A stretch of 64,000 nucleotides of DNA from Chitinophaga pinensis DSM 2588 (GCF_000024005.1 NC_013132.1:7558001-7622000); one strand, 5' to 3'. Shown: positions 1 through 9,432, counted from the stretch's first letter. Numbers and translations are program-made. Notes: a model not told the origin generated them from the sequence alone.

Positions 1-1410
1 TTTATTGTTCAAAGGAATGCAACGGATGGTTGCTTTTGTAAGTTCCTTGATTTTTTCTTCCGTTTCGGTTGTACCGTCCCAGTGTGCGGAAATGAAACCA
101 GCTTTTTCATCCAGCAGACGTTCGAATTCTTCCATCGTGTTAGCAGGAGTGATATGCTCATCTCTGAATGTCAGCGCTTTGTTATACATCTGCGACTGAA
201 TTTCTTCCAGTAATGCGCTGATACGTTCAGCCAGTCCGTCCAGTGACAGACTTTCTTTGGTTTTCGTATCGCGGCGGGCTACTTCTGCTACGTTGTTTTC
301 CAGGTCGCGTGCGCCCAGAGCGATACGTACAGGTACGCCTTTCATTTCATATTCTGCAAATTTCCATCCTGGACGGGCATTGTCAGAATCGTCATATTTC
401 ACACGGATACCAAGCTTTTTCAGTCCGGAGATGATTTCGTCCACTTTTGCATCGATCTTGCTCTTCTGCTCTTCACCTTTATAGATAGGCACGATCACAA
501 CCTGTAATGGCGCGATACGTGGAGGCAGTACCAGACCGTCGTCATCACTGTGCGCCATAACCAGTGCACCGATCAAACGGGTGGAAACCCCCCAGGAGGT
601 AGCCCATACATATTCCTGTTTATTCTCTTTGTTGGAGAATTTCACATCGAATGCTTTAGCGAAGTTCTGTCCCAGGAAGTGAGAAGTACCTGCCTGCAGC
701 GCCTTACCATCCTGCATGAGGGCCTCGATACAATAAGTATCCAGCGCACCGGCAAAACGTTCAGCGGGAGATTTAACCCCTCTTACTACCGGCAGTGCCA
801 TATAGTTTTCAGCGAAGTCAGCATATACCTCCAGCATCTGCCTGGTTTCAGCGATCGCTTCTTCGGCGGTTGCGTGGGCAGTATGACCTTCCTGCCACAG
901 GAACTCTGCGGTACGCAGGAACAGTCGGGTACGCATTTCCCAGCGTACGACGTTCGCCCACTGGTTAATCAGCAGCGGCAGGTCACGGTATGACTGAATC
1001 CAGTCTTTATATGTATTCCAGATAATCGTTTCAGAAGTCGGACGAACGATCAGTTCTTCCTCCAGTTTTGCTTCAGGATCTACCACTAGTCCTTTTACAT
1101 TCGGATCAGGATTCTGCATCAGGCGGTGGTGAGTCACAACCGCACATTCTTTGGCAAAACCATCTACGTGCTCAGCTTCTTTGCTAAGAAAGCTTTTGGG
1201 TATGAATAAGGGGAAATAAGCGTTCTGATGTCCTGTCTCTTTAAATTTAGCGTCCAGCACGTCTCTCATGCCTTCCCACAATCCAAAACCGTATGGCTTT
1301 ATTACCATACAACCTCTCACAGCAGAATAATCCGCTAATCCGCCTTTAATAATCAAATCATTGTACCATTGTGAATAATCTTCAGAACGGGCTGTGATCT
1401 CTTTACTCAT
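1..1410 (-). CDS. proS: Prolyl-tRNA synthetase (3' end beyond window)
   Basis: Charges tRNA-Pro with proline in the cytoplasm. The minus-strand frame is open from the ATG at 1410 to the window edge, giving 470 residues that begin [20 protein letters not shown]. Class II synthetase motifs are readable: the RPTSETIIW stretch (motif 2 region), [20 protein letters not shown], and the anticodon-binding domain with [10 protein letters not shown] and [14 protein letters not shown]. The compact form without a large editing insertion is the archaeal/eukaryote-like ProRS usual in Bacteroidota. About 20 C-terminal residues are missing past position 1. The upstream 230 bases (1411-1642) are AT-rich and separate it from a divergent lipoprotein gene; I see no clear promoter pair there. 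Confidence 0.96.
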   Translation of the reverse strand, partial: MSKEITARSEDYSQWYNDLIIKGGLADYSAVRGCMVIKPYGFGLWEGMRDVLDAKFKETGHQNAYFPLFIPKSFLSKEAEHVDGFAKECAVVTHHRLMQNPDPNVKGLVVDPEAKLEEELIVRPTSETIIWNTYKDWIQSYRDLPLLINQWANVVRWEMRTRLFLRTAEFLWQEGHTAHATAEEAIAETRQMLEVYADFAENYMALPVVRGVKSPAERFAGALDTYCIEALMQDGKALQAGTSHFLGQNFAKAFDVKFSNKENKQEYVWATSWGVSTRLIGALVMAHSDDDGLVLPPRIAPLQVVIVPIYKGEEQKSKIDAKVDEIISGLKKLGIRVKYDDSDNARPGWKFAEYEMKGVPVRIALGARDLENNVAEVARRDTKTKESLSLDGLAERISALLEEIQSQMYNKALTFRDEHITPANTMEEFERLLDEKAGFISAHWDGTTETEEKIKELTKATIRCIPLNNK

Positions 1411-1642
1411 ATGATAATTGAAATATTTATAATCTTGTCTGGTACAATATATTAATTTGGCTTAATATTTGCACTAAATATATTACCAAAAGGTAAAATG
1501 TCACAAACCTACATGAAAATCAGAAACGTGCAAACAATTTGATAAAATATTATGAGTGGTTAGATATTATTGTAGCATTAACCTTTCTTTGAGTTAAAAT
1601 AGTGTAAATTTACTATAGAAATCAGGCTAAAAAATTCCGACA

Positions 1643-2659
1643 ATGAAATCAATTCCATACCTTGCTTTGTTGGCTACGCTTATATTAGGCGGTTGCTCCT
1701 CAGCATACAAAACTACGCAAACGCCGGATGACGTTTACTACTCTCCGCGAGTGAAACCCGACTACGGAGGCAACAATAATCGCAACGATGATAACGTTGC
1801 TTATGCAGATACAAATGGTGACGGTACCTATGTTACATATGACGATGAGGATCAGGGTGATTACTCCCGTCGTATAGACATGTTCAACCGCAACTATAAA
1901 GGTTCTTATTACGATTACTATTCTCCGAACGTATACTCTTCAGGTTTCTACGGTAGTCCATACTACGGTGGCGGCTGGGGTATGAACAGCTACTATGGTT
2001 ATGGTGGCTGGGGCGGTGGAATGGGTTATCCATACTACGGTTCCTACTGGGGTCCTTCTCTGAGCATCGGCATTGGCTACGGCTGGGGCGGTGGCTGGGG
2101 TTACAACCCATGGAACAGCTGGGGTTATTATAGCCCTTGGTACGGTGGTGGTTACTACGGTGGCGGATACTATGGTTATCCAGGCTATTGGGGTGGTCAC
2201 GGCGGATACTACGGTTATTCCTCCCCTGGTCGTCGTACACGCGGAAGCTTCGGTTCTTCCTACCCTACCAGAGTGGTAGGTGGTACTACTCCTAACCCGG
2301 GTGGCCGCACAGGCAGAACTGATTACACACCTTCCAGAAGAACTGTCGGAACAAATCCTGGTGGTCGTGTTGTAACCGGTGATTCCAACAGTGGTGGCAG
2401 AACCAGCCGCGATGGTAGCTACACACCAAGAAGATCGTTCACACCTTCAACGGGTGAACGTCCGGTAGGTAATGACGGTGGTGGTCGCAGCAGCGGCTCA
2501 TATAACCCTCCGACAAGATCCTATCAGCCTTCACAGCAGCCACAACGTTCTTATACGCCGGCTCCATCTTATAATCCGCCTACCAGATCAGTTGGCGGTG
2601 GAGGTGGAGGTTCTATCGGCGGCGGCGGTGGTGGCCGTGGCGGAAGGGGCAGAAACTAA
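1643..2659 (+). CDS. Gly/Tyr/Trp-rich secreted lipoprotein
   Basis: A 338-residue lipoprotein of unknown function. Residues 1-18 form a signal peptide with lipobox LGGC, so Cys18 is the likely lipidated residue. Residues 80-200 are a low-complexity run of Gly, Tyr, Trp and Pro (YYGGG, GGWG and GYYGY units). The rest is Arg/Ser/Thr/Gly/Pro-rich with repeated TPRR, PPTRS and SYNPP motifs and ends in a Gly-Arg tail. It is followed by a strong terminator and then a porin-like gene. Proteins of this composition recur as surface or envelope lipoproteins in Chitinophagaceae, but I assign no activity. Long antisense open frames inside it follow from its biased codons. Confidence 0.8.
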   Translation: MKSIPYLALLATLILGGCSSAYKTTQTPDDVYYSPRVKPDYGGNNNRNDDNVAYADTNGDGTYVTYDDEDQGDYSRRIDMFNRNYKGSYYDYYSPNVYSSGFYGSPYYGGGWGMNSYYGYGGWGGGMGYPYYGSYWGPSLSIGIGYGWGGGWGYNPWNSWGYYSPWYGGGYYGGGYYGYPGYWGGHGGYYGYSSPGRRTRGSFGSSYPTRVVGGTTPNPGGRTGRTDYTPSRRTVGTNPGGRVVTGDSNSGGRTSRDGSYTPRRSFTPSTGERPVGNDGGGRSSGSYNPPTRSYQPSQQPQRSYTPAPSYNPPTRSVGGGGGGSIGGGGGGRGGRGRN

Positions 2660-2695
2660 TCTCACAAATGATTTGATCATTGATATTCTAAACTG

Positions 2696-2726
2696 TACCC
2701 TGGTCTAAAAGCCAGGGTATTTTTTA
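2696..2726 (+). terminator. Rho-independent terminator
   Basis: An 8-bp stem (TACCCTGG with CCAGGGTA) and an 8-nt loop are followed by TTTTTT, 36 bases after the lipoprotein stop. Confidence 0.85.
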
Positions 2727-2750
2727 ACCCTTACCCTTTAATTCTACTAT

Positions 2751-4337
2751 ATGATTAAAAGAATGGTGGTTGCCATTGCATTGACAGGAACATGCGTTTC
2801 CGTTCATGCGCAAAATATAGACGACGCTTTAAGATTCAGCACCAGTTCACCTTCAGGTACGACAAGGGGTCAGTCAATAGGTAGTGCGCTGGGAGCGCTG
2901 GGCGGTGAACCGTCTTCTATGTATGTTAACCCTGCTTCCGTAGGCTTTTTCAGAACAAACGATTTCTCCTTCACAGTAGGCCTTCAGAATATTAACAACA
3001 AAGGTACTTACCTGGGTACGACCGACAGCGACAACAAGTTTATCCCACTGGTCTCCAATATCTCCATGATATTCGGTGGCCGCAGGAAAAAACCTGACAG
3101 CAAATGGCAGAACTTCAGCTTCGGTCTGGGACTGAACCGTACACAGAATTACAACGAAAGAACTTATTATACCGGTGAGAACAAGAGTTCTTCCCTCTCC
3201 CTGAACTACTACCTGGATGCAGAAGCAGCAGGTGTAACTAATCCTGACGATCAGCTGGGTGGCGAGCACACCATCGGTTCATTGGCACATACTTCTGCGC
3301 TTGCGTATCAGACAGGTCTGATATCTCCTTACCTGGATAGTAATGACCAGCCGGACGGATCTTTCTACTCTGCAGCACAGGCGACAGACAGAAGCATCTT
3401 TGTTAAACAGGAAAACATCATCAATGCCAGAGGCGGTTCCAATGAAATCTCATTCGCTTTCGGCGCTAACTATGATGATAAGATGTACCTCGGTGGTAGC
3501 ATCAATATTCCGAATATTACCTACAAACATGACAGGACCTGGAAGGAGACAAATATGAACACCACTCCGACAGACCTGAATAGCTTTGAAGTAACTGAAT
3601 CACTGAAATCAGAAGGAACCGGTATCAACCTGAAAATAGGCGGTATCTTTAAACCGATCAGATCACTCAACCTCGGCGCTACTTTCCACAGCCCGTCCTG
3701 GATGACATTCACTGATACTTATAGAACAGACATGACGACTTCCACCAAAACACTGGGCGTACGTACTTTCTCTTCTATAGATACTTATGACGGATTCTCT
3801 GACGAATCCAAATACTCACTCAGAACACCATGGAAAGGCGTATTAAGTGCAACTTACCTGTTCAGTCCTTCAGCAGATACCAGAAAGCCAACCGGCTTCC
3901 TCTCCTTCGACTATGAGTATATGGATTACACATCTATGAGACTCCGTTTCCGTAATGACCAGTCTACCGACAAAGAAGATTCAGATGCACGTAATGAGGC
4001 AATTAAAGCGACTTACAAAGGCGTTTCAAACATCCGTGTAGGTGGTGAACTGAAATTGCATGTAATTGCCTTCAGATTGGGTTATTCATTATACGCCAGT
4101 CCTTATAAGAATGGCGCTATCGACGGTAAGCGTGAGTACTATACCGGCGGTATCGGTTACAGAAACCGTGGTTTCTATATGGATCTGGGTCTGGTATGGG
4201 GTAACAATACCCGTTCTAATCAGCCGTACGTGCTGGCTTCCAACGCTGCTCCTGATGATCATTATACTACTCCGGCAGCTGCCTCTATTAAGAGCCAGTC
4301 TACCAACGTTAATGCGACTTTCGGGTGGAAGTTCTAA
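2751..4337 (+). CDS. OmpP1/FadL/TodX-family outer-membrane protein
   Basis: A 528-residue outer-membrane beta-barrel of the FadL/TodX type, a family that passes hydrophobic molecules across the outer membrane. A signal peptide ends around SVHAQ (residue 21). The family signature follows at residues 38-68: TRGQSIGSALGALGGEPSSM then YVNPASVGFF. The rest alternates aromatic and polar residues as barrel strands do and ends with the strand NVNATFGWKF, with the usual terminal Phe. Its substrate cannot be told from sequence; Bacteroidota homologues are often labelled hemin receptor without proof. It stands alone between terminators. Confidence 0.85.
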   Translation: MIKRMVVAIALTGTCVSVHAQNIDDALRFSTSSPSGTTRGQSIGSALGALGGEPSSMYVNPASVGFFRTNDFSFTVGLQNINNKGTYLGTTDSDNKFIPLVSNISMIFGGRRKKPDSKWQNFSFGLGLNRTQNYNERTYYTGENKSSSLSLNYYLDAEAAGVTNPDDQLGGEHTIGSLAHTSALAYQTGLISPYLDSNDQPDGSFYSAAQATDRSIFVKQENIINARGGSNEISFAFGANYDDKMYLGGSINIPNITYKHDRTWKETNMNTTPTDLNSFEVTESLKSEGTGINLKIGGIFKPIRSLNLGATFHSPSWMTFTDTYRTDMTTSTKTLGVRTFSSIDTYDGFSDESKYSLRTPWKGVLSATYLFSPSADTRKPTGFLSFDYEYMDYTSMRLRFRNDQSTDKEDSDARNEAIKATYKGVSNIRVGGELKLHVIAFRLGYSLYASPYKNGAIDGKREYYTGGIGYRNRGFYMDLGLVWGNNTRSNQPYVLASNAAPDDHYTTPAAASIKSQSTNVNATFGWKF

Positions 4338-4372
4338 ATCAATTAGGAATTAAGAATAGGAATGATATAAAT

Positions 4373-4401
4373 AAGGCGCTTCAAGTTAATTGAAGCGCCT
4401 T
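4373..4401. terminator. Bidirectional terminator between convergent genes
   Basis: A perfect 12-bp stem (AAGGCGCTTCAA with TTGAAGCGCCTT) with a 5-nt loop lies between the porin-like gene and miaA, which converge. It is A-rich on one side and T-rich on the other, so it can serve both strands. Confidence 0.85.
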
Positions 4402-4455
4402 TCTATTTTAAGACAAATATTAATTAAGTAATTATTGAAGCCAATTTCATCTTCG

Positions 4456-4497
4456 TCTGCCTTGTCCCACTAATTCCTAATTGTTAATTCCTAATTG
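4456..4497. repeat. AT-rich TAATTCCTAATT repeat at miaA 3' end
   Basis: Tandem copies of TAATTCCTAATT, related to the longer repeat at 5388-5477 upstream of the same gene. The repeat runs into miaA: the last residues of the protein (GINN) and its stop codon are encoded by it. A related single copy (AATTAGGAATTAAGAATAGG) sits at 4340-4360. Confidence 0.6.
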
Positions 4498-5382
4498 CCT
4501 GACCACGTCAGGCAGCAGCCCCTCCCCTCCTTCATACCACTTAAAACCAGTATCCTTCCTAAACCAGGTCAACTGTCTCTTAGCATACTGACGGGTATGA
4601 ATAATGATCTGTTCAACTGCTTCATCCCAGGATATTTTCCCATCCAGGTAATCAAACACTTCTTTATACCCCACTGTCTGCAAAGCATTATGTGTACGAT
4701 AAGGCAATACAGCGCGTACTTCTTCCAGTAAGCCTTCCGCTACCATCATATGTACTCTGCGGGCTATATTATCGTGCAGCCGCTCCTTAGGTAAGGTAAT
4801 GGCGGTTTTAATGATATTAAAATCCCTTTTTACCACATTGCCTGTCCGGAAGCTGTTAATAGACTGCCCCGTAGCATACAGCACTTCTAATGCCCGCATT
4901 AAACGATGTGGATTCTGTGTTTCTGCATTGGCATAGAAGCCGGGATCTTTCTCCTGTACCTCTTGTTGCAGCCAGCTCATTCCTTCCTGCTCATAACGGG
5001 TCTGAATAGACGTGCGGATACCGGGAGGGATAACGGGCATGTTATCCATGCCTTCACAAAAAGCTTTAATATAAAGCCCTGTACCACCGCACATAACGGC
5101 GACATCATTATCTTTCCAGATTTCTGCTGCATAATTCAGGGCCAGCTGTTCATACAGACCAGCATTGACTTCTTCCTGTATCGAGTGAGAATTGATAAAA
5201 TAGTGGGGAACGGTCTGTAATTCCTGGACACTGGGTTTAGCAGTACCAATACTTATTTCCTGGTAACATTGCCGGGAATCCGCAGAGATAACGGCCGTAT
5301 TAAAGTGTTGGGCCACTTCTATTGCTTTGGCGGTTTTGCCCGATGCGGTGGGGCCTGCGACTATAATAATAGACTTCAACAA
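4477..5382 (-). CDS. miaA: tRNA dimethylallyltransferase
   Basis: Transfers the dimethylallyl group to N6 of A37 in tRNAs that read UNN codons. The protein has 301 residues, normal length. The P-loop GPTASGKT is at residues 9-16, followed by ISADSRQCYQEISIGTAKP (substrate site), GGTGLYIKAFCEG and QNPHRLMRALEV. The C-terminal part has RQYAKRQLTWFRKD, typical of the family. The stop codon lies in an AT-rich repeat (4456-4497) and the start is preceded by a larger copy, so the gene is framed by repeats. Confidence 0.96.
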   Translation of the reverse strand: MLKSIIIVAGPTASGKTAKAIEVAQHFNTAVISADSRQCYQEISIGTAKPSVQELQTVPHYFINSHSIQEEVNAGLYEQLALNYAAEIWKDNDVAVMCGGTGLYIKAFCEGMDNMPVIPPGIRTSIQTRYEQEGMSWLQQEVQEKDPGFYANAETQNPHRLMRALEVLYATGQSINSFRTGNVVKRDFNIIKTAITLPKERLHDNIARRVHMMVAEGLLEEVRAVLPYRTHNALQTVGYKEVFDYLDGKISWDEAVEQIIIHTRQYAKRQLTWFRKDTGFKWYEGGEGLLPDVVRQLGINN

Positions 5383-5387
5383 ATTCT

Positions 5388-5477
5388 CAATTAAGAATTA
5401 GGAATTAAAAATTAAGAATTAAGAATGCTGTGAATAGTGCAATAATTCTTAATCCTTAATTTTTAATTCTTAATTGA
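5388..5477. repeat. AT-rich imperfect inverted repeat of AATTAAGAATT units
   Basis: Left part: units AATTAAGAATTAGGAATT and AAAAATTAAGAATTAAGAAT. Right part, after about 25 bases: the near reverse complement (ATTCTTAATCCTTAATTTTT, then AATTCTTAATT). It could fold into a long AU hairpin between miaA and the pRiA4b-type gene. Similar repeats flank miaA on its other side. Confidence 0.65.
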
Positions 5478-5478
5478 T

Positions 5479-6054
5479 TTAATACATATCGTCGGTGCCC
5501 TGATCTTCACCGCCGTCATCTTCTGCGTCGGTATTATCTTCCTCACCTTCTTCACCAAAGCCGTCTTCGCTCATACCCTCTTTATTGAGGTCATATTTCT
5601 CCTCCATTTCAACGAGTTTATCGCCTACGAGACCTTTGGTACCATACTGGCTTGGTGCGAGACCTTCTTTCCTGGTGCAGAAAGGATAGGCAACCTTTGA
5701 GTTTTCGTCTTTTGACACACCGATCAGCTCTACAAGGAACGTCCAGTTTTTCGCATAGTCATACAGGTATATGAACTTCTGGTTGGGCGTTTTTACAGCT
5801 GCGGCGATAGGCGTTTCTTCCATCAGGAGCGGTTCAACCTTACGTGCAGCGCCATCCTGTTCAAGAATGATCTCTCTGCCCCGTTGCCAGTTATCATTGC
5901 TACGGAAAAAAGTCGCTTTATGTTTATTGTCAAATTCGAATGACTGTAAAATAGTTTGATGAAATTGTAAAAATGTCTGGTCCGGTTTAATGGAAATATC
6001 CCTGTACACACTTTCATCTTCTTCCCAGTAAACTCTGAATTTCAAAACAGGCAT
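5479..6054 (-). CDS. Plasmid pRiA4b ORF-3-like protein
   Basis: A 191-residue protein of the PRiA4_ORF3 family, whose function is not established. Residues 1-125 match the family layout: LKFRVYWEEDESVYRDISI, QTFLQFHQTILQSFEFDNKH, then FIYLYDYAKNWTFLVELIGV. The last 45 residues are an acidic tail of Glu, Asp and Gly. It is likely cytoplasmic because no signal peptide is seen. It is transcribed in the same direction as miaA but is separated from it by the 5388-5477 repeat, so co-transcription is uncertain. Confidence 0.75.
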   Translation of the reverse strand: MPVLKFRVYWEEDESVYRDISIKPDQTFLQFHQTILQSFEFDNKHKATFFRSNDNWQRGREIILEQDGAARKVEPLLMEETPIAAAVKTPNQKFIYLYDYAKNWTFLVELIGVSKDENSKVAYPFCTRKEGLAPSQYGTKGLVGDKLVEMEEKYDLNKEGMSEDGFGEEGEEDNTDAEDDGGEDQGTDDMY

Positions 6055-6174
6055 GACAATAAAGGATTTTATTAATAATCTGGTATTTCAGGATTAAGTG
6101 ATATGTGCAAACATCACACCCAATCCTGAAAAAGGGCAATGTTAACATTAATTAACACTACTAAATTAACATTT

Positions 6175-7608
6175 TTATTTAACTGGTGTCAAATCCATTG
6201 ATTTGGCTTTTTCAAGCAGGAATGCATAAGCAGCATCGTAGCTATTGGGAATCACCCCATCCAGGATCGCTTCACGAATGGCATTTTTAAGGTCACCCAC
6301 CACTCTTGACGGCGACAGCCCAAAAGTTTCCATGATCATTTCTCCGGTTACCGGGGGTTGCCAGTTACGAATACGGTCACTTTCCTCCACTTCTTTCAGC
6401 CGTTGACGTACCAGTTCAAAATTCTCCAGGTAACGTTTCACTTTTGCCTTATTCTTGGAGGTGATATCCGCTTCACAGAGCATCATCAGTCCTTCGATAT
6501 CATCACCTGCATCAAAGAGCAATCTGCGTATAGCAGAGTCGGTTATATTTTCTTTTGTAACGCTGATGGGGCGCAGGTGCAATTCTACCAGTTTCTTTAC
6601 CAGCCGCATATCCTCATGCAGGGGTAGTTTCATTTTGGTAAATATGCGGGTCACCATCTTTCCTCCTACTGCATCGTGTCCGTGGAATGTCCAGCCGTGT
6701 CCCTGTTCAAAACGTTTGGTGGCCGGTTTACCTATGTCATGTAACAGGGCAGCCCAACGCAGCCAGAGGTCTTTGGTATTGCGGGCGATGTTATCTACTA
6801 CCTGCAAGGTATGATAAAAGTTGTCTTTATGGCCTTTGCCATCTACTGTTTCCACGCCTACCAGGTCTACCATCTGCGGCAGTATGATCTTCATAATGCC
6901 GGCTTTATAGAGCAGATCCAGTCCTACGGAAGGAACAGGAGACAACATAATCTTGTTGAATTCATCTGTAATACGCTCCTGGGAGATGATCTTGATACGT
7001 TCCGCGTTTTCCTTAATCCCTTTGAAGGATTCTTCAGAGATCGTAAACTGTAACTGTGAGGCAAAACGGATGGCACGCATCATACGGAGCGGATCGTCAA
7101 TAAACGTCTGCGCCGGTTCCAGGGGTGTTCTGATAATTTTCGCTTCCAGGTCTGCAATACCTCCAAAAGGGTCTACCAGGCTGCCATAGTCGGCTTCGTT
7201 GAGGCTGATAGCCAGGGCATTGATGGTAAAGTCCCTGCGTAACTGGTCATCTCTGAGCGTACCTGGTTCTACATCAGGATTACGGGACTCATGGCGGTAA
7301 CTTTCTTTTCTGGCGCCAACAAATTCAATTTCAAGGTCGTTCCATTTTACCTGGGCAGTACCATAAGTTTTGAAGAAACTCACTTTGGCATTGTCAAAGT
7401 ATCCGGCCACTTTATGTGCAAGGGCAATACCGTCCCCCACGCATACCACATCCATATCTTTGGTACGTCTGTTCAGTATTTTATCCCGCACAAAGCCGCC
7501 GATCAGGTAGCAGGCAACTCCCAGTTCGTGGGCTGCTAATGCTATCTGTTCTAACACTTTCCGTTCCTGTAAGGTACAGGGAATATCTATAGGCTTTCTA
7601 CTGATCAT
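6175..7608 (-). CDS. CCA tRNA nucleotidyltransferase / poly(A) polymerase family, HD-domain type
   Basis: Adds or repairs the 3' CCA end of tRNAs; this matters here because the tRNA-Leu in the window has no encoded CCA. Head domain: LIGGFVRDKILNR then KDMDVVCVGDG (DxD catalytic pair), and RRDFTINALA. The C-terminal half has an HD phosphohydrolase motif, ALLHDIGKPATK, with GHDAVG. I chose the start at 7608 (MISRKPIDIP) rather than the in-frame ATG at 7626, because a -7 promoter box (7624-7631) overlaps the upstream ATG. The product is 477 residues. It is last in an operon-like series with the GT4 and TsaC-like genes. Confidence 0.9.
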   Translation of the reverse strand: MISRKPIDIPCTLQERKVLEQIALAAHELGVACYLIGGFVRDKILNRRTKDMDVVCVGDGIALAHKVAGYFDNAKVSFFKTYGTAQVKWNDLEIEFVGARKESYRHESRNPDVEPGTLRDDQLRRDFTINALAISLNEADYGSLVDPFGGIADLEAKIIRTPLEPAQTFIDDPLRMMRAIRFASQLQFTISEESFKGIKENAERIKIISQERITDEFNKIMLSPVPSVGLDLLYKAGIMKIILPQMVDLVGVETVDGKGHKDNFYHTLQVVDNIARNTKDLWLRWAALLHDIGKPATKRFEQGHGWTFHGHDAVGGKMVTRIFTKMKLPLHEDMRLVKKLVELHLRPISVTKENITDSAIRRLLFDAGDDIEGLMMLCEADITSKNKAKVKRYLENFELVRQRLKEVEESDRIRNWQPPVTGEMIMETFGLSPSRVVGDLKNAIREAILDGVIPNSYDAAYAFLLEKAKSMDLTPVK

Positions 7609-7623
7609 AAACGAATAAAACGG

Positions 7624-7631
7624 CAAAAGTA
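7624..7631 (-). promoter_or_regulatory. -7 promoter box for the CCA-transferase gene
   Basis: The minus strand reads TACTTTTG, matching TAnnTTTG, 15 bases upstream of the chosen start. I see no good -33 TTG partner, so this may be a weak internal promoter within the operon. Confidence 0.4.
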
Positions 7632-7638
7632 AGTTTTT

Positions 7639-8208
7639 TTATCTGATCACCTGAACACTGCCATCTTTCAGCAGCTTGATAATCCTGGAAGCCTGTGCGG
7701 GCGTAGTATCATCCTGTCTGTAAGACACCACATAGTCCACACCGTTGATGATTTCAGGCGATACTTCTGCAAAAGTTGCCGGTGATGGCTGTCCGCTGAG
7801 ATTCGCAGAAGTAGAAACCAACGGTTTCCGTAGACGTTTGATCAGATGGCGGCAGAAAGTATCTTTTACGATACGGATCGCTACGGTACCGTCGCTGTTG
7901 ATCACATTCGGAGCGAGGTCAAGGGCGCCTTCATAAATGACGGTTGTAGGTCTGTCAAATCCTGCAAGGATATCTGCGATCTCCGGACTGGGATGCGCCA
8001 CGTATTTCAGCAGGTCCCTTACATCAGCCAGCAGAATCACAAGGCTTTTTGCCTCGGGCCGGTCTTTGAGCGTAAATACCTTTTTTACGGCCGCTTCGTC
8101 GGTCGCATCACAACCTATACCCCAGATTGTATCTGTAGGGTACAGGATCAATCCTCCGCTACGTAACACCTGCAGAGAGGCGCTTATATCATTTTCAAAT
8201 TCAATCAT
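7639..8208 (-). CDS. L-threonylcarbamoyladenylate synthase (Sua5/YciO/YrdC family)
   Basis: Makes threonylcarbamoyl-AMP from threonine, bicarbonate and ATP for t6A modification of tRNA. It has 189 residues, the short TsaC-like form without the Sua5 C-terminal domain. Visible motifs: GGLILYPTDTIWGIGCDA near the N-terminus, the KxR-type stretch LKDRPEAKSLVIL, and LVSTSANLSGQPSPATF. It starts 4 bases after the GT4 stop, so the two are probably translated from one message. The CCA gene follows 30 bases later; two of the three products act on tRNA. Confidence 0.9.
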   Translation of the reverse strand: MIEFENDISASLQVLRSGGLILYPTDTIWGIGCDATDEAAVKKVFTLKDRPEAKSLVILLADVRDLLKYVAHPSPEIADILAGFDRPTTVIYEGALDLAPNVINSDGTVAIRIVKDTFCRHLIKRLRKPLVSTSANLSGQPSPATFAEVSPEIINGVDYVVSYRQDDTTPAQASRIIKLLKDGSVQVIR

Positions 8209-8211
8209 AAC

Positions 8212-9342
8212 TTATAAACTTTCGTAGACCTTCATTACACCTGCCGCACATTTTTCACGGCTGAATAACTGGGCATGTGCCCAACCTTTTGTTCTCATTG
8301 TTGCTGCGAATGACGGCTCTCGCAGTATTTTCCGCATGGCATCCGCAATCGTCGGCGGTTGCAAAGGATTCACATAGAGTGCTGCATCTCCACCCGTTTC
8401 ACCAAAGCAGGAACCGGCGGAGGTAATAACCGGCGTACGGCTCCAGAGCGCTTCCAGAATAGGAATACCAAAACCTTCAAAGATAGAAGGATATATCAAT
8501 GCTTCCGCACCCTGATACAATAAAGGCAGATCTGCATCCGCCAGACGGGCCTTTTCATTAAGCCAGATGATTCGGTCAGCTATACCATGCCGCTCCACAA
8601 ATGCTTTTACTTTCTTTTTATAGCTGCTGCCACCACCCAGTACAACCAGCGGAAGATCTACATCGCCTTTCAGTTGCAGCATGGCATGAATAATACCCAT
8701 CAGATTCTTACGTTCGATGATGGAACCTACATAAAGAAAGTAGGACTCCGGCAGACCGTACTGCGCTTTCATCTGCCGGATCTGGCTTTCATCGTGTGTT
8801 ACGGCGAAAGATTCATCACAGCTCTGATAGACAACTTCTATTTTTTCAGCCGGTATTTTATAGTAGTGAATGATATCCTGTTTTGTTTGTTCACTGATAG
8901 CGATGATCTTATCTGCGTACTGGCAGGCATATTTGGCCTTGCGCCGGTAGGTCTGCACATCGATGGGATTATATTGTCCGGGATAGCGTTCGAAGATCAG
9001 ATCGTGCATAGTTACGACACTTTTCACGCCGCTGGTATGTATACCAAAAGGAATTTCGTGACTCAGTCCGTGGTAAATATCAATGCTTTTTGCTGCGAGT
9101 TCTCCCACGACGTATTTACTGCGCCATGCACTGCGAAACCAGCGGTGCAGGCGTTTTTCAGGTAATACAGATTCCATGTTGGAGAAAGCGGCCGTCTGAT
9201 AAAGCGTAGTCAGCTTAGGTGCATAGAGATAATAACTGTGCTGCGGAAAGTAGGTAGCCAGAGAACTTATCAATGTGCGACTATAGTTCCCCAGTCCGGT
9301 ATTATTCTGGTAAGCCCGCTTTGCGTCGAAGGCAATATTCAT
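8212..9342 (-). CDS. Glycosyltransferase family 4 (GT-B fold)
   Basis: A 376-residue GT-B glycosyltransferase that probably moves a sugar from a nucleotide sugar in cell-envelope or polysaccharide synthesis; the acceptor is unknown. N-terminal half: NNTGLGNYSRTLISSLA (acceptor-side glycine loop). C-terminal half: YFLYVGSIIERKNLMGII, then EGFGIPILEALWSRTPVITS, the E-x7-E motif that binds the donor. No signal peptide or membrane segment is seen. It is first in the GT4 / TsaC-like / CCA operon and divergent from dapD, with overlapping promoters between them. Confidence 0.88.
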   Translation of the reverse strand: MNIAFDAKRAYQNNTGLGNYSRTLISSLATYFPQHSYYLYAPKLTTLYQTAAFSNMESVLPEKRLHRWFRSAWRSKYVVGELAAKSIDIYHGLSHEIPFGIHTSGVKSVVTMHDLIFERYPGQYNPIDVQTYRRKAKYACQYADKIIAISEQTKQDIIHYYKIPAEKIEVVYQSCDESFAVTHDESQIRQMKAQYGLPESYFLYVGSIIERKNLMGIIHAMLQLKGDVDLPLVVLGGGSSYKKKVKAFVERHGIADRIIWLNEKARLADADLPLLYQGAEALIYPSIFEGFGIPILEALWSRTPVITSAGSCFGETGGDAALYVNPLQPPTIADAMRKILREPSFAATMRTKGWAHAQLFSREKCAAGVMKVYESL

Positions 9343-9361
9343 AGCATTATTTAAAGGGAAG

Positions 9362-9391
9362 TAAAGGTAAGGAATCGCTGCCAGCTTGCAA
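9362..9391 (-). promoter_or_regulatory. Promoter of the GT4 operon
   Basis: On the minus strand, TTG (9389-9391), a 19-nt spacer and TACCTTTA (9362-9369, one base off TAnnTTTG), 20 bases before the GT4 start. It overlaps the -33 box of the dapD promoter. Confidence 0.55.
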
Positions 9392-9417
9392 CTACTAACA
9401 TGTTTTCCTTATGTTTG
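9386..9417 (+). promoter_or_regulatory. Promoter of dapD
   Basis: TTG (9386-9388), a 21-nt spacer and a perfect TATGTTTG (9410-9417). The predicted transcription start, about 9423, lies 10 bases before the ATG at 9433. This rules out the earlier in-frame ATG at 9400. Confidence 0.7.
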
Positions 9418-9432
9418 CAGAAAATTTCAACG

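Noticed and set aside
1884..2279. Long open frames on both strands inside the Gly/Tyr-rich lipoprotein gene
   Set aside because: They come from biased GGT/TAC codons; they lack start signals and have low-complexity products.
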